NCBI GenBank assembly: GCA_963772165.1
Contig: CAVYWA010000023.1
Location: 223,704-287,703, forward strand
Length of the DNA stretch: 64,000 nucleotides
Direction: 5' to 3'
Source: JAGVPT01 sp963772165
GTDB lineage: Bacteria; Bacteroidota; Ignavibacteria; UBA10030; UBA8401
Shown: piece by piece, positions 26,731 to 35,303 of the stretch
How the letters are laid out: every line of letters begins with the position of its first letter
Numbering within the stretch: the first letter of the stretch is position 1
The notes under the pieces: model-generated
Database searches by the model: none
The model's input: the letters and a program-made list of their open reading frames with translations, nothing else
Told to the model about the DNA's origin: nothing
Made by a program: the position numbers and the translations under genes

Positions 26731-27471
26731 ATGGAAAAGAAAAACAGGCACGATTTAAAGATCTCCGGGAGTGCGAATGCTTCAGGAGGGTACTATAACA
26801 ATGTCGTGGTAAACGGCCAGGGTGACATCAACGGCGATTTCGATTGCATCGACCTGAAAATCTCGGGAACGTCCGATATCGACGGCAATGTTAAAACAAA
26901 GACGGGTAAAGTCGTCGGCAGAGCCGCTATCACCGGCGACCTGGAGTCGGACGAGTTCAAGGTAAGCGGAATGTTAGAAGTGGGGGGGGCGGTCGACGCA
27001 AAAGAGATGAGAATAGACGGAACTGCCGTTGTCGGCGGAAAGTTATCAGTCGAACATCTTGAAATTAAAGGCGGTTTCAAGGTGAAGGAGGATTGTACCG
27101 CGGAGACATTTGTTTCGAAAGGAGCATTCAGCGTTGGAGGCCTCTTGAATGCGGGAAATGTTGACATTGTTTTGTACGGCCCGTGTCGTGCGAAAGAAAT
27201 TGGGGGAGAAACGATCAGCGTCCGGAAGGGAAATACATTTCGTCTCGGACGCTTGATTAACTCGCTTCTTTTTTCATTCGATCTTCATGGCGGACTTTCA
27301 ACCGATACTATCGAGGGGGACGATATCTATCTTGAGGATACAAAAGCGAAGGCAGTACGGGGAAACAATATCAGCATCGGGCAGGGATGCGACATCGGGC
27401 TCGTTGAATACAAAGGAAAATTTGAACAAGCGAGCCGTTCCACTGTCAAAGAAAACAGAAAAGCGCGTTGA
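26731..27471 (+). CDS. Bactofilin-like polymer-forming protein (YhbE/YhbF type)
   Basis: A 246-residue protein built of short repeating beta strands rich in G, D, I and V (DLKISGTSDIDGNVK, GKVVGRAAITGDLES, EFKVSGMLEVGGAVD, GTAVVGGKLSVEHLE), as expected for a right-handed beta-helix of the bactofilin/polymer-forming class. Bactofilins self-assemble without nucleotides and act as scaffolds. This one resembles the YhbE/YhbF branch found beside YhbD. I chose ATG 26731 (MEKKNRHDLKISG) with CAAGGGAA upstream instead of the longer frame from 26683, which overlaps yhbD. Confidence 0.82.
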   Translation: MEKKNRHDLKISGSANASGGYYNNVVVNGQGDINGDFDCIDLKISGTSDIDGNVKTKTGKVVGRAAITGDLESDEFKVSGMLEVGGAVDAKEMRIDGTAVVGGKLSVEHLEIKGGFKVKEDCTAETFVSKGAFSVGGLLNAGNVDIVLYGPCRAKEIGGETISVRKGNTFRLGRLINSLLFSFDLHGGLSTDTIEGDDIYLEDTKAKAVRGNNISIGQGCDIGLVEYKGKFEQASRSTVKENRKAR

Positions 27472-27591
27472 AACGCCGGGAAACAATATTGATTTTTGTT
27501 CACTATTTTTACATATTTCAACCGGACGTACGGGCGGGATATTCATTCTGTAGGCGGTTGTTCCAGCCAATCTCAAACACACAACAGATTC

Positions 27592-28833
27592 ATGTCATCT
27601 GATACGCAAAAAGCGGATTTGTCATCGCTCCGCATCAATAGAACTACTCCCCAATCGAACGGGTCGGTCGGGTTGAAAAAGAATTTTATTCTTTATTCCT
27701 CGATCGGAGCCGTGCTGCTCATCGGTGTAGCAATCCTTTTTCTTAGCGGCGGAATGTCTTCGGCGGAACAAATCGAAACAGCGACCGTTTCACTAACGTA
27801 CCCGTCACAGGCGAACACTGTGCTCACGGCGAGCGGTTATGTTGTCGCTCAACGCAAAGCTGCGGTTGCTTCGAAAGGGACCGGGCGGCTCGAATATCTC
27901 GGAGTGATTGAAGGCGACCGCGTGACAAAAGGGAGCATCATCGGAAGGCTGGAAAGCAGTGATGTTGAGGCGGCTCTCGGCCAGGCAAAAGCGAATCTCG
28001 GCGTTGCAAAGGCGGGGGTGGATCAAGCCAAAGCGGAACTTGACGATGCAACATCCAACTATGAGCGGGAAAAATCGCTTTACAATCAGAACCTGGCATC
28101 GAAGGCAGATTACGATCCGGCAAACGCACGCTACAAAAAAGCTGTTGCGGGAGTAGTATCGGCTGAAGCGTCGGTGAACGCCGCGGAAGCTGCTGTTCGT
28201 TCCGCCGAAGTGCAGGTTGAATACACCTACATCCGCGCCCCTTTTGATGGAACCGTGTTGACGAAAGACGCCGATGTCGGTGATGTCATCACGCCGTTCG
28301 GGGCTGCGTCCGGGTCGCGCGGAGATCTGGTCACGCTTGCCGATATGACGTCGCTTGAAGTGGAAGCTGACGTGTCGGAATCAAACATAGAAAAAGTCCG
28401 CACAGGCCAGCCGTGCGAAATTACACTCGACGCAATTCCGGATAAACGGTACCACGGCACCGTTCATAAAATCGTTCCCACTGCGGACCGCGCCAAAGCA
28501 ACCGTGCTGACGAAAGTCCAATTTCAAGACCGGGATGAACTCGTCCTTCCCGAGATGAGTGCGAAAGTAATTTTTTTAAATAAGGAAACGGAAAAGACGA
28601 CAGAAAGTTCTACCGCGAAAATATCAGTGCCGGCTTCAGCCGTAACCACGCGGAACGGAAAGAAAGTTGCGTTTCTTCTCCGCAATGAGAGTGTCGTGGA
28701 AACTCCCGTCGTTGTCGGCGAGTTGATGGGAAACAGCATTGAAATCAAGGAAGGTCTCTCTGTCGGGGATAAAGTTGTTTTGCATCCCTCCGAGAAACTT
28801 TCATCGGGGTCAAAGATAACGCAAGCCAAATAA
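27592..28833 (+). CDS. Periplasmic adaptor subunit of a MacAB-like ABC efflux system
   Basis: A 413-residue membrane-fusion protein: short cytoplasmic N-terminus, one transmembrane helix (about residues 31-51), lipoyl halves ASGYVVAQRKAAVASKGTGRLEY and YIRAPFDGTVLTKDADVGDVI around a coiled-coil hairpin with alanine/glutamate-rich heptads (about 125-205), then beta-barrel and membrane-proximal domains. These features fit MacA/HlyD-type adaptors. It is followed by the ATPase and two MacB-type permease genes. ATG 27592 is chosen because a start further upstream gives a non-conserved leader. No outer-membrane TolC gene is present here. Confidence 0.88.
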   Translation: MSSDTQKADLSSLRINRTTPQSNGSVGLKKNFILYSSIGAVLLIGVAILFLSGGMSSAEQIETATVSLTYPSQANTVLTASGYVVAQRKAAVASKGTGRLEYLGVIEGDRVTKGSIIGRLESSDVEAALGQAKANLGVAKAGVDQAKAELDDATSNYEREKSLYNQNLASKADYDPANARYKKAVAGVVSAEASVNAAEAAVRSAEVQVEYTYIRAPFDGTVLTKDADVGDVITPFGAASGSRGDLVTLADMTSLEVEADVSESNIEKVRTGQPCEITLDAIPDKRYHGTVHKIVPTADRAKATVLTKVQFQDRDELVLPEMSAKVIFLNKETEKTTESSTAKISVPASAVTTRNGKKVAFLLRNESVVETPVVVGELMGNSIEIKEGLSVGDKVVLHPSEKLSSGSKITQAK

Positions 28834-28882
28834 TCAGCTTCTCATGTAAAGAGAATATTATTCACATTTCCAGTTGAAGCCT

Positions 28883-29563
28883 ATGGCGGAACCCATTGTT
28901 CAAATTCGCAACCTGACGAAAATATACAAGCGCGACAGCATGGAAATTCCCGTGCTGCAGAACATTACTCTCGACATTCCTGAAAGTGAATTCCTTGCGC
29001 TCATGGGACCTTCGGGGTCCGGCAAAACGACGCTGCTGAACCTTATCGCAGGAATCGATCGGCCAAACAGCGGATCGTTGGTCATCGCAGGAACGGATAT
29101 CTCGACGCTTGGAGAATCGGCGCTGGCAAAGTGGCGTTCGCACAACGTCGGGTTTGTTTTCCAATTCTATAACCTTCTTCCCGTGCTCACCGCGTACGAG
29201 AATGTAGAATTACCGCTGCTTCTGACAAATCTTTCCAAAAAGGAAAAACGCGAGCATGTCGAAGCCGCCTTGAATGTTGTGGGACTGGGCGACAGGATGA
29301 AGCATTACCCGAAACAGCTTTCCGGCGGGCAGGAACAACGGGTTGCGATTGCCCGCGCCATTGTTACCGACCCCACGATCATCGTTGCCGATGAACCGAC
29401 CGGGGATCTCGACAAAAAGTCTGCCGACGAAATTTTGATCCTCATGGAACGGCTGAACACGGAATTCAAAAAAACGATCGTCATGGTGACCCACGACCCG
29501 CATGCGGCAGGAAAAGCGCACAAGGTGCGTCACCTCGAAAAAGGCGATTTGATGGAGAACTGA
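28883..29563 (+). CDS. ABC transporter ATPase (MacB/LolD family)
   Basis: A 226-residue ATPase with Walker A GPSGSGKTT (about residues 40-48), Q-loop FVFQFYNLLP, signature LSGGQEQRVAIARA, Walker B IIVADEPTGDLD and switch His in MVTHDPHA. The LLP-TAYENVELPL stretch is typical of the MacB/LolD/FtsE group that drives transmembrane signalling rather than substrate pumping. ATG 28883 is used; TTG 28874 is an alternative. It lies between the adaptor gene and two separate permease genes, so ATPase and permease are unfused, unlike E. coli MacB. Confidence 0.92.
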   Translation: MAEPIVQIRNLTKIYKRDSMEIPVLQNITLDIPESEFLALMGPSGSGKTTLLNLIAGIDRPNSGSLVIAGTDISTLGESALAKWRSHNVGFVFQFYNLLPVLTAYENVELPLLLTNLSKKEKREHVEAALNVVGLGDRMKHYPKQLSGGQEQRVAIARAIVTDPTIIVADEPTGDLDKKSADEILILMERLNTEFKKTIVMVTHDPHAAGKAHKVRHLEKGDLMEN

Positions 29564-29603
29564 TTTCTCCGTTTGCTGCTGTGAAACCGTCTAGGAAAAA
29601 ATC

Positions 29604-30770
29604 ATGAGAGTGTTGAAGCTTGTCTTAAAGAATCTGCTGCGGCATAAACTTCGCTCGTTTTTGACGATTCTCGGCCTGTCGTGCGCCGTTTTTGCATTCG
29701 GATTTCTCCGGACGATCGTCACTGCCTGGAATTCCGGCGTTGCATCCTCATCCTCAAGCCGCCTTATCACCCGGCATGCGGTCTCGTTCATTTACCCGCT
29801 GCCGTTGTCGTACCGCGACCAAATTGAAAAAGTACCCGGCGTGACAAAGGTTTCGTACGCGTATTGGTTCCAGGGAGTATACCGCGACAACTCGTTCGAT
29901 AATTTTTTCCCGCGTTACGCTGTCGACGCCGATGAATTTTTGAGCATGTATCCGGAATTTATCATTCCCAGCGATCAACTTGAAACATTCAAAAAAGAGC
30001 GGAACGCCTGCATCGTCGGCAAAAAGATCATGGATAAATTCGGCTGGAAGATCGGGGATATCATTCCGATCGAGGGAGATATTTACCCCGGCCATTGGCA
30101 GTTCGTGATTCGCGGAGTGTATACGGGCAGGGACAGGACGGTGGATGAAACACAGATGTTTTTCCAGTGGTCATACCTCAACGAAGTCCTGAAACAAACT
30201 GCAATATACCGCGCCGATCAGGTCGGATGGTATGCGATTCAGATCGCGAATGCCAACGATGCGGCATCCATTTCGGAGAGCGTGGACGCCCTGTTTGCCA
30301 ATTCACCCGCCAAGACAAAAACAGAAACCGAGAAAGCATTTCAACAAAGCTTCGTTTCATTATCGAGCGCAATCTTAACCTCGCTTGAAGTTATTTCATA
30401 CGTCATCATCGGCATTATTCTTTTAGTTCTGGCCAACACGATCATCATGTCCGCGCGCGAGCGTATTCGGGAATATGCCGTGTCTGAAAACGCTTGGGAT
30501 TCAACGCGGGGCATATTGTCGGGTTGGTCGCAGGAGAATCGCTGGTCATTTCCATGATCGGCGGATGCGTTGGCCTTGCACTGACTTTTCCGATGGCTGC
30601 TGCGGTCGCCGCGGGTTTCCCGACAATGTTTCCGGTGTTTCAGCGTTGAGCCGTCGACGATTGCCCTTGCACTTGCGTTATCGATTCTTGTCGGCGTGTT
30701 AGCTGCGATCTTTCCGGCGGTACGGTCGGCACGAATAAAAATTGTGGATGGTTTGCGGCAGATCGGATAA
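29604..30770 (+). CDS. MacB-type ABC permease, three frameshifts
   Basis: The uninterrupted frame runs to 30557 and encodes the N-terminal transmembrane helix (LRSFLTILGLSCAVFAFGFL), the large periplasmic domain and the second helix (ISYVIIGIILLVLANTIIMSARERIREYAV). Removing one T near 30483, one G at 30496-30498 and C 30641 restores LKTLGFNAGHIVGLVAGESL, MIGGCVGLALTFP and the final PAVRSARIKIVDGLRQIG, ending at TAA 30768-30770. The result is 387 residues with four helices, matching the sister permease at 30835 (389 residues). Three extra bases within 160 bases could be error or real decay; the perfectly preserved C-terminus argues for error. Confidence 0.82.
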
Positions 30771-30782
30771 TTGTTCATATCC

Positions 30783-30807
30783 ACGAAGGACACGAAGAGA
30801 CACGAAG
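30783..30807 (+). repeat. CACGAAG short-period repeat
   Basis: Three imperfect CACGAAG(G/A)(G)ACACGAAG units lie between the two permease genes, 28 bases before the ATG of the second. The vocabulary is the same as at 20512 and 44096. Confidence 0.5.
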
Positions 30808-30834
30808 TCTTCTATCAGTTAATAATAGTATGTT

Positions 30835-32004
30835 ATGAAAATTCCCCTTTCGTACACGATACGTAATCTCTGGACGCGCAGGCTGACAATGTCCCTCACC
30901 CTCAGCGGAATTACGCTCGTCGTTTTTGTATTCGCCGCCGTATTGATGCTCTCGGAAGGTGTGAAGCAGACGCTTGTCTCGACGGGCTCGGACGACAACG
31001 TCATTATTGTCCGGAAATCCGCTCAGAGCGAGCTTGTCAGCGCAATCGGCCGCGAGTCGGTCGCCAATATTTCCACGTTTCCTGAAGTCGCGACGGGTAC
31101 AGATGGCAAACCACTGGCGACGGCCGACGTTGTCACGATTATTAATTTGAGCAAGAAGGGGACAAAAATTATGGCGAACGTCCCCGTGCGCGGCGTTTCT
31201 CCCGGCGCAACATCGATGCGGCCGCAAGTAAAAATAAAGGAAGGGCGCATGTTCCGGCAAGGCTCCTCCGAGATTACTGTCGGCAATGCCGTTGCAGATC
31301 AATTTGACGGCATCGCGATAGGACAAACTCTCCAGATTGGCACAGGGTTTTGGACAATCGTCGGGGTTTTCGATGCAGGAAGAAGCGGGTTTGCATCAGA
31401 GGTTTGGGTCGATGCGGATCAGCTCATGCTTGCGTTCAACCGGCCGGTGTATTCTTCGTTGACGGTAAAATTGAAAGATGCGAATGACTTCGACGCTTTC
31501 AAAAATAGAATGGAGAGCGATCAGCGGCTGGCAGATCTTGAACCGAAAAGAGAAAAAGCGTTTTATGAAGAGCAATCGCAAGGAATGGCGACGTTCATCC
31601 GCGTCCTCGGGCTTATCATCACCATTATTTTCAGTGCCGGTGCAATGATCGGTGCGATGATCACGATGTACGCTGCCGTAGCAAACCGCACCGTTGAAAT
31701 TGGAACAATGCGCGCACTTGGTTTCCGGCGAAGGAGTATTCTCGCGGCGTTTTTGGCGGAGGCGATGTTTCTCTCTCTTCTCGGCGGAGGGTTGGGCCTA
31801 TTGCTTGCGTCGTTTCTGGAGTTCGTATCTTTTTCGACAACAAACTTTACTTCGTTTACGGAGCTCGCGTTCGGTTTTCATTTTACGGCCACAATAGCCG
31901 TTTACACTTTGTTCTTCTCGCTTTTTATGGGATTAGTCGGCGGTTTCCTGCCGGCAGTAAGAGCTTCTCGGCTGAACATCATCAATGCCCTGCGGGCCTC
32001 ATAA
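30835..32004 (+). CDS. MacB-type ABC permease, second subunit
   Basis: A 389-residue permease with the MacB layout: N-terminal helix (LSGITLVVFVFAAVLMLSEG), a periplasmic domain of about 200 residues (with VRGVSPGATSM, the MacB-PCD region), and three C-terminal helices (VLGLIITIIFSAGAMIGAMITMYAAV, AFLAEAMFLSLLGGGLGLLLASFLEF, ATIAVYTLFFSLFMGLVGGFLPAVRASRLNI, shown in part). RTVEIGTMRALGFRRRSIL is the typical cytoplasmic coupling segment that contacts the ATPase. With the preceding permease it would form a heterodimer. Such systems export antimicrobial peptides, siderophores or signals, or serve cell-wall remodelling; the substrate here is unknown. Confidence 0.88.
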   Translation: MKIPLSYTIRNLWTRRLTMSLTLSGITLVVFVFAAVLMLSEGVKQTLVSTGSDDNVIIVRKSAQSELVSAIGRESVANISTFPEVATGTDGKPLATADVVTIINLSKKGTKIMANVPVRGVSPGATSMRPQVKIKEGRMFRQGSSEITVGNAVADQFDGIAIGQTLQIGTGFWTIVGVFDAGRSGFASEVWVDADQLMLAFNRPVYSSLTVKLKDANDFDAFKNRMESDQRLADLEPKREKAFYEEQSQGMATFIRVLGLIITIIFSAGAMIGAMITMYAAVANRTVEIGTMRALGFRRRSILAAFLAEAMFLSLLGGGLGLLLASFLEFVSFSTTNFTSFTELAFGFHFTATIAVYTLFFSLFMGLVGGFLPAVRASRLNIINALRAS

Positions 32005-32134
32005 AAAGTCCCATAGCCGCCGGAATGATTCTTCGTTCAACTAATAAACGAAATTCTCTTTCATTCGTCTAACTATACACCTCCATATTTTCTCCTTTCA
32101 TTTTCTCCGGGAGCCGCACACGCGGACTGCAATA

Positions 32135-33694
32135 GTGAAACAATTTTTCTTTAGCGGATGCATTTTCTTGATGCTCGGTATATGCTCTAGGCCCGCAAGC
32201 GCGCAAGACTCGACTAAAGCCGCGGTCTTCAAAGAACACAGGGCCCCGACGCTGAATCTTGTCAGGCGGTCGGACGAATCGTACGAACTGTGGGAAGAGT
32301 TCAAATTGATGGAGAAAGCGAACGGCGGGGACGCTTCCGCCCAGCACGAGCTCGGAATCCGTTACCTTCTTGGCAGAGGGTTCGGGGTTGATACGGTAAA
32401 AAGCGCATACTGGATTCAAAAAGCCGCCGATCAAGGCCTGCTTATTGCCCAATACAACCTCGGAATTTTTCTCAACAACGGGTGGGGGCTTCCGTGGAAT
32501 CCCTTTAAGGCGTTTGAACATTTTCAGTACGCCGCTAAACAAGGAATGCCGGAAGCGGAATACGTCTACGGTTCGATTCTCACCGATAATTTGGTTGCCC
32601 CGCAGAACTGGATCGAAGCGTGCCACTGGATGAAAAAATCTGCCGACGCGGGATACCAACCGGCTCGCGATGCCCTCGTTGAGTTTGAAAAGCGGGGCAT
32701 CGATGTCCACGCGGATTCGTCGGACACTTCTTCTGTTTCCTCATTAAGCCCCGTGACGATGAAGGACTCAGCGCTCGTACTGCCGACGCACTCGTGGAAG
32801 CCGGTGCTGCTCGATTTCAGCGACGAAACGGCGACAAAGCAGGACGAGCTGGCGTTTCTTAAAGACATGCTGCGGAAGGGAAGTCCTGAGTTGAAAAATG
32901 CACTCGGCATCTCGTCGCTCGACACCGACAAGCTTGTTGCGGATTCTGCTCTTCTTCTCCTGATTGAGACCGCTGCTGATGTCGGAAGCCCGGAGGCGTT
33001 GGCGGTGCTCGGCCGTTTTTACGAGAAAGGAATTATCGAGCGAAAGAATTTAATGCTTGCAGCGACGGAATATCTTCGGGCGATACGGCTGGAATTTCCG
33101 CGCGCCCCGGCGCTTCTCTGGAATGTGTTCCAGGATAAAAAATTTGTTCAACAGGTCCATGCCCTCGTCCTTAAAGACGATGCCGATGCCGAGTTCGTAT
33201 GCGCGGGGTTGATCTCGGTCGGTTTTGACACGGAGCTGCCGCCGGAGGAGTCGTTTAAACTCCTGCTCAAAGCATCTGCACAGCATCATCTTCAAGCGAT
33301 GATTGAGGCTGGCCTTTGTTATTTTTCGGGGAGGGGTGTTGAGAAGAATAAAGAGAAGGCGGTGGAATTATGGAGCAGGGCCGCCGCGATGGGGAGCCGT
33401 GAAGCACAAATTCGGCTGACAACGACAAATGTCATCGCAGATTTGCATCTGCGCGATTATGCCGCCTCGATTCCCGACCTCGATTCAGCAGCACATAAGG
33501 GATCACTTCTTGCCCAAGTAGCGCTCGGGTATTGCTACGAGACGGGAACCGGCGTTGTCCAGAGCAAGCCGGAAGCGGTACGTTTGTACCGCGAGAGCGC
33601 ATACAGGGGAAGCCAAATAGCCTACTATGCTTTGAAAAAAATGTACGACGATCTCCGCCCGGATTCGGCGCAATACCGGATAAAGGAAGAATAA
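32135..33694 (+). CDS. Exported Sel1-repeat protein
   Basis: A 519-residue secreted protein: signal peptide ending near RPASAQD, then Sel1-like helical repeats of about 36 residues recognisable as A-x-x-x-L-G-x-x-x-x-x-G-x-G (ASAQHELGIRYLLGRGFG, LIAQYNLGIFLNNGWG, LQAMIEAGLCYFSGRGV, LLAQVALGYCYETGTGV). Repeats cluster at about residues 60-190 and 385-515, with a less regular middle section. Sel1 proteins act as scaffolds in protein complexes. Start GTG 32135 is chosen for its signal peptide. No operon partner is evident, and the gap to purE holds only a GC-rich CCCGG/CCGGG hairpin. Confidence 0.85.
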   Translation: MKQFFFSGCIFLMLGICSRPASAQDSTKAAVFKEHRAPTLNLVRRSDESYELWEEFKLMEKANGGDASAQHELGIRYLLGRGFGVDTVKSAYWIQKAADQGLLIAQYNLGIFLNNGWGLPWNPFKAFEHFQYAAKQGMPEAEYVYGSILTDNLVAPQNWIEACHWMKKSADAGYQPARDALVEFEKRGIDVHADSSDTSSVSSLSPVTMKDSALVLPTHSWKPVLLDFSDETATKQDELAFLKDMLRKGSPELKNALGISSLDTDKLVADSALLLLIETAADVGSPEALAVLGRFYEKGIIERKNLMLAATEYLRAIRLEFPRAPALLWNVFQDKKFVQQVHALVLKDDADAEFVCAGLISVGFDTELPPEESFKLLLKASAQHHLQAMIEAGLCYFSGRGVEKNKEKAVELWSRAAAMGSREAQIRLTTTNVIADLHLRDYAASIPDLDSAAHKGSLLAQVALGYCYETGTGVVQSKPEAVRLYRESAYRGSQIAYYALKKMYDDLRPDSAQYRIKEE

Positions 33695-33841
33695 GTTGCC
33701 CGGCACATCCGGCCTGCTGCCTCCGGGTTGCGGGTGAGATATATTTTTATAGATTAGAAGTTTGTTATACGGAGGGAAAGTTTTCTCGCGACCGAAAAAG
33801 TCACACCGGTTGAACAATCGATAATACAACGCGGAGAAGTC

Positions 33842-34336
33842 ATGCCTGAACAAGTTCTCGTGGGACTCATCATGGGGTCAAAATCGGATTGGGAAACGCT
33901 TCAGCATTGCGGTGCGATGCTCGATCAGCTGAAGATTTCATACGAAGCCCGCGTTCTCTCGGCGCATCGAACGCCGGATTTATTGTTCGAATACGTTTCA
34001 TCGGCCGAGGCGCGCGGTCTCGAGGTGATTATTGCGGGTGCCGGCGGTGCAGCGCATTTGGCGGGAGTCGCGGCGTCGAAGACATTGCTTCCCGTGCTCG
34101 GTGTTCCGATGGAATCAAAATCGCTGCATGGCATGGATTCACTTCTTTCGATGGTGCAAATGCCGGCAGGCATCCCCGTTGGAACGCTTGCGATTGGGAA
34201 GGCCGGTGCGATCAACGCAGCTCTGTTTGCCGCGGCGATGATGTCAGGGAAACATCCAGAGTTTCGTACCGCGATTAAACAGTATCGCGAACAACAGGTA
34301 AAAACGGCGATTGAACATCCGGACCCACGGCAATAA
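33842..34336 (+). CDS. purE: N5-carboxyaminoimidazole ribonucleotide mutase (class I PurE)
   Basis: Converts N5-CAIR to CAIR in purine synthesis. The 164-residue protein has MGSKSDWETLQ (residues 11-21), the active-site LSAHRTPD with the catalytic His, IAGAGGAAHLAGVAAS and the VQMPAGIPVGTLAIG loop. This is the bacterial class I pattern, which needs PurK; no purK gene is adjacent. ATG 33842 follows GGAGAAG. It runs towards the minus-strand nitroreductase gene, with only 16 bases between the two stops. Confidence 0.95.
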   Translation: MPEQVLVGLIMGSKSDWETLQHCGAMLDQLKISYEARVLSAHRTPDLLFEYVSSAEARGLEVIIAGAGGAAHLAGVAASKTLLPVLGVPMESKSLHGMDSLLSMVQMPAGIPVGTLAIGKAGAINAALFAAAMMSGKHPEFRTAIKQYREQQVKTAIEHPDPRQ

Positions 34337-34352
34337 ATGTTCCGTTCGCTTT

Positions 34353-34976
34353 TTACGGTTTAGGATGACCCACCGAATGTGCCAGCAGAATTCTCTGATC
34401 TGGGCTCAGCTTAAGTTTGGGAATTAACGCGTCGCGATTGACGGTCGCTCTCGCTCCGGTCACCAGGCCTTCAGAAGTACAATACAGATAAGTATTTTGC
34501 GAGATATAGCCGCAATCAATGCTGGCCATCCTCAACTTTTCTTCTTCCGAGTTACCCCCTCTTTTTGCTAAGTCAGCGACAAAGATCAGCTGAACCGGTG
34601 CATCGGCAAAACGCTGGTCCGAGGCTTGACTGCGAAGATCTTCGGATGAAATCGGAACGAGCGTATTGTTTTGAGCATCATAAAGATATGCCCCGCTTTT
34701 TAAAAGGACATAAATATCGATTTCCTGTTTATTGTTTGCCGACGGCGCGGTTCTTTTGCCGTCGGGACGATTGACTCCGAACGAAGCCCACAATAAATTA
34801 GAAAGCTGCTGCAACGAAATATCGGTTGTATCGAATGCCCGCACGGTAGCTCTCTTCGCCAATGCTTCCATGAGAGGCATACCTCCCGTTTTCTGCGGTA
34901 CAGGGAGTTCAACAGTCTGACCGATGAGCAGGGAAGAAACAAATAGTGAGACGATAAGAAGACAGAACTTTTTCAT
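34353..34976 (-). CDS. Exported SagB-like nitroreductase-family protein
   Basis: A 207-residue protein with an N-terminal signal peptide (CLLIVSLFVSSLLIG) and a nitroreductase-like fold: LMEALAKRATVRAFDTTDIS, LSNLLWASFGVNRPDGKRTAPSANN and a C-terminal LKLSPDQRILLAHSVGHPK. The R-T-V-R-x-F start and the LLWASFGVNR segment are typical of FMN-binding SagB-type oxidoreductases. A secreted version suggests a periplasmic role that is not characterised. ATG 34976 has GGAG upstream. It is the most downstream gene of the minus-strand block, separated from the GH30-like gene by a MITE, so it need not belong to the glycan pathway. Confidence 0.78.
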   Translation of the reverse strand: MKKFCLLIVSLFVSSLLIGQTVELPVPQKTGGMPLMEALAKRATVRAFDTTDISLQQLSNLLWASFGVNRPDGKRTAPSANNKQEIDIYVLLKSGAYLYDAQNNTLVPISSEDLRSQASDQRFADAPVQLIFVADLAKRGGNSEEEKLRMASIDCGYISQNTYLYCTSEGLVTGARATVNRDALIPKLKLSPDQRILLAHSVGHPKP

Positions 34977-35064
34977 ATTCGCTCCAGTCTGTAGTATTAA
35001 TTCTTACAAGACGAACCACAAGCTTTGTGTCGGTTGGTGTTCTTCGTGGATTGCTAACAATGTT

Positions 35065-35288
35065 TAGAAGCCATCTCAAAAATGGTTTCGATGTAGAATG
35101 CATTTGTAAATGTCATGCTGATCCCGCTGCAAAGCAGCGGGAGAAGCATCCACGACACTGAAGTCTCGTAGATTCACGATGCATAATTGACATGGATTCT
35201 TCTCCCGCTCGAAGAGTCGTCGCTTTCCGACGACCAGAAAACGGCGGGATTAGAATGGCATTTTTTGGGGTTTTTGAGATAGCTTCTA
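35065..35288. mobile_element. MITE-like element, copy 1 (TAGAAGCCATCTCAAAAA ends)
   Basis: A 224-bp non-coding unit. Left end TAGAAGCCATCTCAAAAATGG (part) and right end GTTTTTGAGATAGCTTCTA are inverted copies. Inside is a perfect hairpin CCCGCTGC-AAA-GCAGCGGG. It fills most of the 327-base gap between the GH30-like and nitroreductase genes; the remaining 34977-35064 holds a degenerate GTGTTCTTCGTGG repeat and no gene. A target duplication is not obvious. Confidence 0.7.
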
Positions 35289-35303
35289 GTGTGAACGCTT
35301 TAT

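Noticed and set aside
34977..35303. CRISPR-like array suspected from several hairpins.
   Set aside because: The palindromes are unequal and belong to one MITE; there are no regularly spaced identical repeats anywhere in the window and no cas genes.
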